The position numbers were made by a program, and so were the translations under genes. The notes beneath the pieces were generated by a model. It was not told the DNA's origin, made no database searches, and worked only from the letters and a program-made list of their open reading frames with translations. Source: an uncultured Candidatus Poseidoniales archaeon (lineage in GTDB: Archaea > Thermoplasmatota > Poseidoniia > Poseidoniales > Poseidoniaceae). From it: a stretch of DNA of 43,886 bases. Below, one piece after another: positions 18,250-26,692 of this stretch (the stretch's first letter is position 1; the number at the start of each line of letters is the position of its first letter). Location of the stretch: contig CAJJCM010000032.1 of the NCBI GenBank assembly GCA_905182635.1, forward strand, positions 1 through 43,886, given 5' to 3'.

Positions 18250-19083
18250 ATGTCCAAGTCCATTTCCGAATTAGAAGAAATTGCACGAAAGTGTAGAGTT
18301 GAAATTGTAAAAATGGTCTACCGTTCCCAAGCAGGGCACCCAGGTGGTTCTCTTTCTGAAATCGACTTGCTTGCAGCATTGTATGCTACACGATTGCGCG
18401 TCCGCCCGGATGAACCAAAATGGGGAGACCGTGACCGATTCATTCTCTCGAAGGGTCACGCATCTCCTGGGATGTATTCTATTCTCGCAGAAATGGGATT
18501 CATCTCCCATGAAGATTTGAAATCATACCGTGTACTTGGTGGAGTCTGTCAAGGGCACGTCGATATGAAGTGGTGTCCTGGTGTTGACTTTTCAGCAGGT
18601 TCACTCGGTATGGGTCTCTCTTTTGGCATGGGATGTGCAACTGCAGCTCGTCTTGATAAGAGTGACCGACGTGCATTTGTCATGATTGGAGATGGGGAAA
18701 TGCAAGAGGGAAGTGTATGGGAGGCAGCAATGGCAGCAGCACACCATGAACTCGGAAATCTCAAAGTTATTCTCGACCGCAATCGAATCCAAAACGATGA
18801 TTTCTGTGAAGTTCAAATGCGAATGTTTGATATTCCTGCAAAATGGAAGGCATTTGGTTGGAATGTAAAGGAAATTGATGGACATAACATGACTGAAATA
18901 ATGGAAGGTCTCGACTTCTTGGAAGCACCGGAAAATAGCAATGGGCCTTCAATCCTTATCGCACACACGATTAAAGGTGCAGGAATTTCTTACATGGAAA
19001 ATAATCCTTCCTTCCACGGTGCGGCTCCAAATGATGAGCAATTCCACCAAGCCATGATTGAACTTGGGGAGGTGGAAGCATGA
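18250..19083 (+). CDS. Transketolase, N-terminal subunit
   Basis: YRSQAGHPGGSLSEIDLLAALY, FILSKGHASPGMYSILAEMG, MIGDGEMQEGSVWEAAMAA. ATG at 18250 (track start 18235 is TTG). Confidence 0.95.
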   Translation: MSKSISELEEIARKCRVEIVKMVYRSQAGHPGGSLSEIDLLAALYATRLRVRPDEPKWGDRDRFILSKGHASPGMYSILAEMGFISHEDLKSYRVLGGVCQGHVDMKWCPGVDFSAGSLGMGLSFGMGCATAARLDKSDRRAFVMIGDGEMQEGSVWEAAMAAAHHELGNLKVILDRNRIQNDDFCEVQMRMFDIPAKWKAFGWNVKEIDGHNMTEIMEGLDFLEAPENSNGPSILIAHTIKGAGISYMENNPSFHGAAPNDEQFHQAMIELGEVEA

Positions 19084-20015
19084 CCAGAATGGCAGCGACA
19101 CGAGATGGTTATGGTCAGGCCTTACTCGATTTGGGTAGTAATGAAAAAGTTGTGGTTCTTGAGGCTGACCTTGGGAAATCAACCAAATCGCTCCACTTTA
19201 GAAAAGCCTATCCAGACCGTACCATTTCTTGTGGAATTGGTGAACAAAACATGCTCTTGGTCGCTGCAGGAATGGCGGCTTCGGGTTACATCCCATTTGC
19301 CAGCACCTTTGCAATCTTTACCGAACGAGCATTTGAACAAATGCGCAATGGAGTTGCTCGGCCAAACTTAGCCGTGCATTTATGTGGTAGTCACGGTGGA
19401 ACACATACTGGAACTGATGGCTCATCTGCACAATCCATAGAAGACTTGGCTATATTCAGGACCTTGCCGAATGTTGTCGTCATGCATCCTTGCGATGATG
19501 TGAGCACACGCATTTTAACAATTCAACTTCCCGAATTAGGAAAACCATCCTACATGCGTACTGCGCGCAATAAAACTCCGGTACTCTATGATGGCCGAGA
19601 AGATGAAATTAAAATCGGCAAAGGAATTATTTTGAAAGAAGGAAATGATGTGGCCATTATTGCTTGTGGAGTATTGGTTTCTGAATCACTCAAAGCCGCC
19701 GAAGCATTGGAAGCGGAAGGCATTCATGCAACAGTTGTGGATATGCACACACTCAAACCGATCGATGGTGAACTCATCGATAAAATTTCTGCGCAATGCG
19801 GTGCACTTGTAACAGCAGAGGACCACAATGTCATTGGCGGCCTTGGTAGTGCTGTTGCAGAACATATCGTAGGCAATACATTTGCACCTCTCGAAATAGT
19901 CGGCGTTCCTGATCGCTTCGGTGAATCTGGTCAAGCGGATGAAATGCTCGAAGTGATGCAAATTTCTGCCCACTACATTGCATTGGCTGCAAAGAAAGCA
20001 ATTTCTCGAAAGTAA
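19080..20015 (+). CDS. Transketolase, C-terminal subunit
   Basis: ISCGIGEQNMLLVAAGMAASG, PFASTFAIFTERAFEQMR, VTAEDHNVIGGLGSAVAE; ATGA overlap with the N-terminal subunit gene. Confidence 0.95.
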   Translation: MTRMAATRDGYGQALLDLGSNEKVVVLEADLGKSTKSLHFRKAYPDRTISCGIGEQNMLLVAAGMAASGYIPFASTFAIFTERAFEQMRNGVARPNLAVHLCGSHGGTHTGTDGSSAQSIEDLAIFRTLPNVVVMHPCDDVSTRILTIQLPELGKPSYMRTARNKTPVLYDGREDEIKIGKGIILKEGNDVAIIACGVLVSESLKAAEALEAEGIHATVVDMHTLKPIDGELIDKISAQCGALVTAEDHNVIGGLGSAVAEHIVGNTFAPLEIVGVPDRFGESGQADEMLEVMQISAHYIALAAKKAISRK

Positions 20016-20057
20016 TTCTGCTGAAAATGCTTTAGACGGATTGACCGTGTACGGTAC

Positions 20058-20423
20058 ATGACGAGTAGAGATACCCTTGAAAATACGATGCGTGAAGTTG
20101 ACGCGTTCACAAAGGAACGTGATTGGGAACAGTTTCACAGTGTGAAAAACCTCATGGCATCAGTTTCGATTGAAGCAAGTGAATTGAACGAAACTGTTCA
20201 ATGGAGCAATCCAACTCAGGAAGAGGTTCAGGGTAACTCACAACTGTTAGCGGAGATTGGAGACGAATTGGCCGACGTCATGGTATATTGCTTACGTTTA
20301 TGCTCAATTCTGGGAATTGAACCAATTGAAATGATGAACTCTAAAATCGAGAAAAACCGACTGAAATATCCGATTGAAAAAGCAAAGGGAAACTCTGCAA
20401 AATATACGGCCTACGAAAAGTAG
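20058..20423 (+). CDS. MazG-like nucleotide pyrophosphohydrolase
   Basis: FHSVKNLMASVSIEASELNETVQW...EIGDELADVMVYCLRLCSILGIE...KIEKNRLKYPIEKAKG: all-alpha NTP-PPase EExxE...ExxD pattern. Confidence 0.9.
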   Translation: MTSRDTLENTMREVDAFTKERDWEQFHSVKNLMASVSIEASELNETVQWSNPTQEEVQGNSQLLAEIGDELADVMVYCLRLCSILGIEPIEMMNSKIEKNRLKYPIEKAKGNSAKYTAYEK

Positions 20424-20475
20424 AGGCAATGTTTGAAGCAAATACTTGAAAGAGTGCCTCCTACAACATCACAGT

Positions 20476-21138
20476 ATGGAGTTCTTCCTTGACACAGCAG
20501 ATGTAGATGAAATACGTGAAATAGCAGCATGGGGAATCCTCGATGGCGTAACAACAAATCCATCACTGATAAAGAAAAGTGGAAGAGATTTCAAGAAAGT
20601 CGTTGCAGAAATTGCATCAATATGTAAAGGTCCAATTTCTGCTGAAGTCACTGCAATGGACACGGCAGGGATGATTGAACAAGGACGAGCACTCAAAGCT
20701 GAGTTGCCTCCAAATGTCATCATAAAAATCCCATGCACCCCAGAGGGACTTGCTGCAACACGAGTGCTTACTGATGATGGAATAGATACCAATGTCACCT
20801 TGGTATTTTCAGCTGCTCAGGCATTGATGGCTGCGAAAGCCGGAGCCACCTATGTATCCCCATTCATCGGACGCATCGATGACACTGGACACGATGGAAT
20901 GAATCTCATCGCTGAAATCATGGACACCTGGGCGAATTATATTGACATTAACACCAAAGTTCTCGCTGCATCAATCCGACACCCCACTCATGTGCTGCAA
21001 TGCATTCAGTTGGGCGTACATACCGCTACAATGCCTGCAAAGATTTTCCGACAACTGATGAAGCATCCACTTACAGACAGTGGACTTGAAGGTTTCATGA
21101 AAGATTGGGAAGAAGTCGAAAAAGCCGGAAATGCTTGA
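20476..21138 (+). CDS. tal: Transaldolase / fructose-6-phosphate aldolase-like
   Basis: [87 protein letters not shown] at 20476. Confidence 0.95.
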   Translation: MEFFLDTADVDEIREIAAWGILDGVTTNPSLIKKSGRDFKKVVAEIASICKGPISAEVTAMDTAGMIEQGRALKAELPPNVIIKIPCTPEGLAATRVLTDDGIDTNVTLVFSAAQALMAAKAGATYVSPFIGRIDDTGHDGMNLIAEIMDTWANYIDINTKVLAASIRHPTHVLQCIQLGVHTATMPAKIFRQLMKHPLTDSGLEGFMKDWEEVEKAGNA

Positions 21139-21209
21139 TTGAGTAAATTATTCCTATAAGGAGGCTTCTTGAAGGAAGGCTTCACCCGTTAACTTACGGA
21201 GGGAGAAGG

Positions 21210-21788
21210 ATGTCATCAAACCAAGACCTACTTAATCGACTCTTATCGGGTGATTTCTCTCCAGAGGAAATTGCAAAAGATCCTGTTTTGATAAGCCTTG
21301 CTGAACGAATATACGGTATAAAAATCGACCCAGTTACGGTGACAAAACCTCGTGACTTTGTCTCGCCGACAGGGGTCTCAGAAATCACGGAGATCACAGA
21401 AGTAGCGCCGCCGACTGACATGTTGATTGAAGTCATTGGCGATCTTGCTCCAGCAATGCCAGCCCCAAACATGGAACTTCTTGCCATACCTCCACTTCTT
21501 CCACTCGAAGTTAAGAAGAAAAAGGGATTACAGAGAATATTGTTTATGGGCTTTACATTTGTTGTACTCAACCTCTTTGGAGTTTGGTCGTATGTTTTCG
21601 GTAGTTTTTGCCAGGTCGGAGACCTGTGTCCAACTGAAGGCTATACAAGATTAAATTTAATGGGAATTTACAAACTAAACACCGGAAATGGATGGTCCGA
21701 ACCGGTTCAAAATGGTGCGTATGGAATACCTGATATCGTAGCAGTTGTCATACTTGGTATTGCTCTCTTCACAGTATGGCGTAAGTAA
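21210..21788 (+). CDS. Uncharacterised membrane protein (192 aa, 2 predicted TM)
   Basis: MSSNQDLLNRLLSGDFSPEEIAKDPVLISLAERIYGI..., TMs LFMGFTFVVLNLFGVWSYVFG and IPDIVAVVILGIALFTVW; SD-like ggaggga just upstream. Confidence 0.75.
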   Translation: MSSNQDLLNRLLSGDFSPEEIAKDPVLISLAERIYGIKIDPVTVTKPRDFVSPTGVSEITEITEVAPPTDMLIEVIGDLAPAMPAPNMELLAIPPLLPLEVKKKKGLQRILFMGFTFVVLNLFGVWSYVFGSFCQVGDLCPTEGYTRLNLMGIYKLNTGNGWSEPVQNGAYGIPDIVAVVILGIALFTVWRK

Positions 21789-21800
21789 TCAGTGGTAGGA

Positions 21801-22085
21801 ATGATTTTTGAAATCAATACTGAAATTGTCGCTTTTATCGGGATGCTTCTGATTCTCAGTGCGTTTTTCTTAGAAACTCAAAGTATGATTCACAGCAAGG
21901 CTCCACTCTATCTTCTTTTGATGGCTACAGGTTCAGGGTTATTGGCAATCCGAGCCTATTTGATTGAAGAATGGGCATTTTTAATTCTTGAAATCGCGTG
22001 GTTTTTAACAGCAATGACCGGATTATTTACTCGTAAGAATAGCTCCACTGGAGCAGATTTATCCGATGGCTCTTCGGAAGAGTAA
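21801..22085 (+). CDS. Small membrane protein (~94 aa, 3 predicted TM)
   Basis: MIFEINTEIVAFIGMLLILSAFFLETQSMIHSKAPLYLLLMATGSGLLAIRAYLIEEWAFLILEIAWFLTAMTGLF; directly downstream of the previous gene. Confidence 0.7.
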   Translation: MIFEINTEIVAFIGMLLILSAFFLETQSMIHSKAPLYLLLMATGSGLLAIRAYLIEEWAFLILEIAWFLTAMTGLFTRKNSSTGADLSDGSSEE

Positions 22086-22136
22086 GAACAGCCACAGTAG
22101 AGTGGGAAAACAGAAAAGAAAACCATACAAGAGGGA

Positions 22137-22274
22137 ATGAATGCCTTTGTTATGCAATCAAGTACTGGTCCGTATTCTTACCAACGAAATGAGTTCGAGT
22201 GTACCGAACAACTCATATCTGCTCTTTTGAAGCGTCATCTTGATGTGCGAGTGATGGGCGAGATGGATTCATGA
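22137..22274 (+). CDS. Candidate 45-aa ORF overlapping the proS start (ATGA)
   Basis: Not in ORF track. Translation MNAFVMQSSTGPYSYQRNEFECTEQLISALLKRHLDVRVMGEMDS*; TGA (22272-22274) overlaps proS ATG (22271-22273); gaggg just upstream of its ATG. Confidence 0.4.
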   Translation: MNAFVMQSSTGPYSYQRNEFECTEQLISALLKRHLDVRVMGEMDS

Positions 22275-23800
22275 GCCAAGGACCAGGCAAGGCAAAGCGC
22301 GGTATTCCCTCGAAGGCTGAGAATTTTAATGACTGGTATCCATTCATGGTTGAAGCTGCTGAATTGGTCGATAAACGCTATCCAATCAAAGGCATGGACG
22401 TTTGGAGGCCTTACGGCTGGAAGACAATGAAACTCATCGATGCTTTAACGCACGCTGAAATGGAACGGACAGAACATGAAGAAGTTAATTTCCCTTTACT
22501 CATACCTGAAAATCTCTTGGAAAAAGAAAATGCACTTGTTGCACGTCTAAAGCGGGCACGTGAAGAAGGTGTAGATCCTGATGACCTTCGTGATGAAGAT
22601 GATGAAGGCGGATTCAAAAAAGAAGTCTACTGGGTAAAGCATGCTGGAGATAACGAATTAGACATTCCAATGTTTCTTCGTCCAACCTCTGAAACTGCAA
22701 TGTATACCATGTTCCCACTTTGGATTCGTTCACACAAGGACCTGCCACTCAAAGTCTACCAAATGGTTAACACATTCCGATATGAAACCAAACAGACTCG
22801 TTCGTTTATTCGAGTTCGGGAAATTCATTTCTTTGAAGCACATACTGCACATGCTGATGAAGAAGGTGCAACACGTCAAATCGAACAAGACTTGGAAATT
22901 GTCAATAATGTCATGCACGATTTATGCCTCCCAATCATCAAAGCAAAGCGTCCAGAATGGGATACATTCCCTGGCGCATGGTATACCATCGGAATCGATG
23001 CTGTAATGCCAAATGGCCGAACTCTGCAAGTAGCCTCTTGCCATCATTACCGAGACCAATGGGCCAAAGCATTCGACCTCTCCTATGAGGACCGTGATGC
23101 TCAACAGAAATTTTGCCACCAAACGACCTATGGTATGTCTGAACGCCTGCTTGGTGCAGTTGTTGGTATGCACGGTGATGAGAACGGCCTCATTATGCCG
23201 CCAGCCATTGCTCCATTCCAAGTCGTGATTTGTCCAATGATTCGAAAGAATTCTGACGTTGATACCATCGCTGTGGCTCAAGAGATGGCAGTTACACTCC
23301 GAAAGCATGGATTGAGAGTCAAAGTCGATGCACGAGATATTCATGCAGGTCAGAAATATTACGATTGGGAAATTAAAGGTGTTCCACTTCGTCTTGATGT
23401 TGGACCTCGAGATATTGCTCAAGGAACGGCCTTTGCAGCACGTAGAACCGGTGGGAAAGAGCCTATTCCAATGGATGACTTACCAAATGCTTGCCTTACC
23501 ATTTTAGATGAAATTTCAAACGAATTACGAAAGCGGTCTTCTGCCCATATGGACGATGTTGTTCAACCCCTACCAACGTTCAAGGAAATTGATGGTGACT
23601 GGGTCATGGAAGGAGAAATTGAAGATGGCAAAATCTACCAGATTCCATTTGACGGAACCGATGCTCATGCAGAAGCGATTGAACGGGCAACAAGTCTGAC
23701 GTTCTTAGGCGACTCAACAGAAGATTTCGAAGAAGAGGTGCCATGCCACATGAGTGGCAAGATGACTCGACGTCGGATTATCCTTGCGAAAACTTATTGA
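22271..23800 (+). CDS. proS: Prolyl-tRNA synthetase (archaeal/eukaryotic type)
   Basis: AENFNDWYPFMVEAAELVDKRYPIKGMDVWRPYGWKTM, LRPTSETAMYTMFPLWIRSHKDLPLKVYQMVNTFRYETKQTRSFIRVREIHFFEAHTAH (class II motif 2), MHGDENGLIMPPAIAPFQV. Confidence 0.97.
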   Translation: MSQGPGKAKRGIPSKAENFNDWYPFMVEAAELVDKRYPIKGMDVWRPYGWKTMKLIDALTHAEMERTEHEEVNFPLLIPENLLEKENALVARLKRAREEGVDPDDLRDEDDEGGFKKEVYWVKHAGDNELDIPMFLRPTSETAMYTMFPLWIRSHKDLPLKVYQMVNTFRYETKQTRSFIRVREIHFFEAHTAHADEEGATRQIEQDLEIVNNVMHDLCLPIIKAKRPEWDTFPGAWYTIGIDAVMPNGRTLQVASCHHYRDQWAKAFDLSYEDRDAQQKFCHQTTYGMSERLLGAVVGMHGDENGLIMPPAIAPFQVVICPMIRKNSDVDTIAVAQEMAVTLRKHGLRVKVDARDIHAGQKYYDWEIKGVPLRLDVGPRDIAQGTAFAARRTGGKEPIPMDDLPNACLTILDEISNELRKRSSAHMDDVVQPLPTFKEIDGDWVMEGEIEDGKIYQIPFDGTDAHAEAIERATSLTFLGDSTEDFEEEVPCHMSGKMTRRRIILAKTY

Positions 23801-23970
23801 TTACTCATTCAGTAACTCATGGGAGTGATCCATAAGGATGACTGTGCCACATCACGAGGTCGAGTTCACATGTACCAGCACACATTCGTTTATTCGAGTA
23901 TCATTGACCAAGACGCGTAGACTATGGTGAATGACGAACGATTAAGTGGAGATGCACTGTGTAGAGAAAC

Positions 23971-24423
23971 ATGGTAGAAATTTTCCCTACGATTAACGGG
24001 AAGAACTTGAATAAAAAAAGAACTGCCATCCCCGATGATTTTTCTGACAAGAACATCATTGCCATCATAGCCTTCCAACGATGGCACCAAGATTTGGTCG
24101 ATGAATCCATTGAATGTCTTGAGAAATTGAACATGAATGAAACTCACCATGTCATCGAGGTACCCGTTCTGCAACAATTCTCGAAACTTCGGCAAATGCG
24201 CTTAGATGGAGTGATGCGGGCGGCAATCGTGGACTACAGAATTCGTCAACGCACAATAACGGCTTACCTCGATAAACAAGTGTTCAGGAATAGCCTAAAC
24301 ATACCAAGTGAGGATACAACGTATTGGTTCTTAATCGACCATGTTACCAAAAACATACTCTTGAGAGGAACTGGAGTAATAACTTCTGAAGAAGTAAACC
24401 AAATCAAATTGGCTTCTGAATAA
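23971..24423 (+). CDS. Uncharacterised protein, possibly a thioredoxin-fold/ATP10-like protein lacking redox cysteines
   Basis: FSDKNIIAIIAFQRWHQDLVDESIECL...VIEVPVLQQFSKLRQMRLDGVMRAAIVDYRIRQRTITAYLDKQVFRNSLNIPSEDTTYWFLIDHVTKNILLRGTG; segment order resembles cysteine-less Trx-like/ATP10 proteins (memory only). Confidence 0.5.
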   Translation: MVEIFPTINGKNLNKKRTAIPDDFSDKNIIAIIAFQRWHQDLVDESIECLEKLNMNETHHVIEVPVLQQFSKLRQMRLDGVMRAAIVDYRIRQRTITAYLDKQVFRNSLNIPSEDTTYWFLIDHVTKNILLRGTGVITSEEVNQIKLASE

Positions 24424-24533
24424 TGCCATCCATATTCACTATCGGGTTGTGGCACTCGACTGAACAAGCGTCGTATGGAACGAATGATGCCACGTATTCG
24501 GGAGCATCGGAGTGGTTGTCAAGGTGGTTGTGG

Positions 24534-24671
24534 TCATTGGCAATTCGGGCAAAGATGAACCCATATTGCTTTAGGTGGATACCATCGTCTTTCCAATGCG
24601 GTATCTAAGTGAAACATAGTATGGCACTTGTCACATGCAAAACAATCATCGCCGGAATTAACTTCAACCAT
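24534..24671 (-). CDS. Candidate zinc-finger microprotein (45 aa)
   Basis: Not in ORF track. Translation MVEVNSGDDCFACDKCHTMFHLDTALERRWYPPKAIWVHLCPNCQ*; CxxCxxC...H...CxxC metal-binding pattern. Confidence 0.6.
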   Translation of the reverse strand: MVEVNSGDDCFACDKCHTMFHLDTALERRWYPPKAIWVHLCPNCQ

Positions 24672-24810
24672 ACCATGAATTAAGGCCCCCACTTATTCAT
24701 AATATGGGTGGGTAGAGTTTCAACTCACAAAGGTCAAGTGAAAGCCTGAGCAGACGTTAGGCAGTATACTGGGGGACTGAACACCCATTGTACTCTCCCA
24801 CAATGTCTTG

Positions 24811-24830
24811 AGGGGTTTGAGAAAACCCTT
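24811..24830 (+). other. Stem-loop with GNRA tetraloop (AGGGGTTT-GAGA-AAACCCTT)
   Basis: Read directly: aggggtttgagaaaaccctt; 8-bp stem with one G-T pair and GAGA loop, ~80 bp upstream of the 24910 CDS. Confidence 0.5.
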
Positions 24831-24909
24831 GCGATTTCATGGAAATGGTATGCCGGTTGTCTGTATCAACCCATTAGAGACGGTGTGAATACGGAATAAT
24901 CTATTTAAT

Positions 24910-25578
24910 ATGGCCTTAAATTCAGCCGACATGGAGGATTCTGATTCATCGCCACCCACAGTAATCATTGAGGCTGATAGTCGGTTACAAGATACTGAAA
25001 ACTCGGAGATTGTGGGGGACACGGATGAACCAAATGTATCTGAAGAGTCGGCTGAAGATGGTTCAAAAGAGGCCTCACACGACCCTAACAATAAGGCCAA
25101 AGATGAGTTTTGGCTTGGTTTTGTAGTTACTATTGTGATAGTAGCACTTGTCCTTGCAGCGATTTTTGTCCTTGATATAATTGGCACATCTATGTCTAAT
25201 CCTCCTGATTGGATGATGGACGAAGTACTACTTTTTGGAATAATACTATTCGGTATTCCTGCAATGATATTGGGTGCGTTCGCTAAAGGACACAACCGAT
25301 TCGCACAGGGGTCCTTAGCACTAATTGTAATTCCATTATTGCTTATTGAAGTGTTTAAGAAAGATAATACGGGTAAAACATCTGCAAAAGAAGTTGCAAT
25401 AGCCGGAATAGTTGTTCTACTCATTTCCGTAATAGTTTGGCCTGTGTTACCTATTTTATTGGGGGTAAATGGCTACGAACATATTGAATGGTTAATTCCT
25501 TCATTTTTTATATTTATTTTAGGTGTTATGGTATTGATTGTGGCAGGCATAATGAAAATTGCCACACGAGAGAGTTGA
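24910..25578 (+). CDS. Uncharacterised membrane protein with acidic N-terminus and several TM helices
   Basis: MALNSADMEDSDSSPPT... then hydrophobic segments FWLGFVVTIVIVALVLAAIFVLDIIG, LFGIILFGIPAMILGAFA, VAIAGIVVLLISVIVWPVLPILLG, WLIPSFFIFILGVMVLIVAGIM. Confidence 0.75.
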   Translation: MALNSADMEDSDSSPPTVIIEADSRLQDTENSEIVGDTDEPNVSEESAEDGSKEASHDPNNKAKDEFWLGFVVTIVIVALVLAAIFVLDIIGTSMSNPPDWMMDEVLLFGIILFGIPAMILGAFAKGHNRFAQGSLALIVIPLLLIEVFKKDNTGKTSAKEVAIAGIVVLLISVIVWPVLPILLGVNGYEHIEWLIPSFFIFILGVMVLIVAGIMKIATRES

Positions 25579-25669
25579 ATCGAAATTTCAGTATAACTCT
25601 TGGTCCGTCACCTTGCAATACCCACGAGACACCCATTAGTGCAAAACTCACGCATCGGTACCTACTGAT

Positions 25670-26530
25670 TCAAAAGGTTTCGACGACAAGGATTTTGCGC
25701 TGCTCGGCGTATTGTATGTAATCATCACGGTCTGAGAAATTCTTCAGAGCCCAGTCAATCCAAAATATGTGTACCTGAGTTAACCGCTCCTGAACCTCGT
25801 TTAGAAAGACTGACACCTCGGCGCTATTGCAATCAGAGATTCCCAAATACAGTGCAACAAATGAGCGGGCCTGCGCACCAGTGGGGAATTGCGTCGGGTC
25901 TGGCTCAAACCACCGAGGTGATTCGTGATCATACATCCACTCGCAGAAGAAATTGGCGACATCGAAGGGTGGGTCAAGTGGGCCGGCGTATTCAAAGTCG
26001 AGAAGGTGAAGAGTGGGGAACTCGTCATTGTCGAATATCAGGACATTGGTGAAATTTAGATCGTTGTGGTTTCGGTCAGCCTCCGAATGCAGGCGTCGTA
26101 ATTCATTGGCGAGTGCCGCTAATACCGAACTGTTATCGCAATCATTCCGTCGCATCGGTCGGCCAGGCAACCATGTTTCTAGCCTCCCCCAGCCAAGGCG
26201 TTGTACTACCTGTGCTCCGAACCCACAGTCCTGAATGTGCCTCTCATCTGGGTTAGATTCGCCGACCGTTGACCCGAATATTCTCAGAAGGACTGGACCA
26301 TAGTCGCCACAGGTGATTTTGTAGTTGCGATTGCTGAGACCCAACATACAGGATTCGATGTGGAGAGGTTCTGTGAGTTCCCACCCAAGGTCACTGAGCG
26401 CCAATATGAGGGCTTGGCTTCTACACTTCCGAATTCTTTCTTCACCCTCGAAAAGGTAACTATCACCGATAATACGGACGGCTTTCGTTCGAGGGTCCTC
26501 TTCCACGAAGCAAATTATGACTCGGGTCAT
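25670..26530 (-). CDS. Choline/ethanolamine-kinase-like phosphotransferase (APH superfamily)
   Basis: MLGLSNRNYKITCGDYGPVLLRIFGSTVGES, HNDLNFTNVLIFDNDEFPTLHLLDFEYAGPLDPPFDVANFFCEWMYD: Brenner-like HxDxxxxN and DFEYA...FDxANxxxEW, typical of choline/ethanolamine kinases. Confidence 0.82.
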   Translation of the reverse strand: MTRVIICFVEEDPRTKAVRIIGDSYLFEGEERIRKCRSQALILALSDLGWELTEPLHIESCMLGLSNRNYKITCGDYGPVLLRIFGSTVGESNPDERHIQDCGFGAQVVQRLGWGRLETWLPGRPMRRNDCDNSSVLAALANELRRLHSEADRNHNDLNFTNVLIFDNDEFPTLHLLDFEYAGPLDPPFDVANFFCEWMYDHESPRWFEPDPTQFPTGAQARSFVALYLGISDCNSAEVSVFLNEVQERLTQVHIFWIDWALKNFSDRDDYIQYAEQRKILVVETF

Positions 26531-26692
26531 TTTAGGGTTTCTGTTTAGATTTCCAAAAAGTTATTTGTTCGTCACTCTCATAAAGCACTCATGAGTGGTG
26601 CTGTAGACACATAGAACACAATAAGCCGTTGGGTTCAGGCACAAGCTCTTCACTCACGCAAGAGTAAAAATCCTGGTGTAAAGTGAGTTAAA

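Noticed and set aside
22922-23422. 166-aa minus-strand ORF
   Set aside because: Lies entirely antisense to proS, which has clear motifs in the other frame.
23890-24195. 101-aa minus-strand ORF overlapping the 23971 gene
   Set aside because: No recognisable domain; the plus-strand frame gives a more protein-like sequence.
26586-26597. 12-bp palindrome CACTCATGAGTG in the intergenic region after the actin-like gene
   Set aside because: Short and isolated in a convergent-like gap; may be a terminator stem but has no T-run, so not promoted to a feature.
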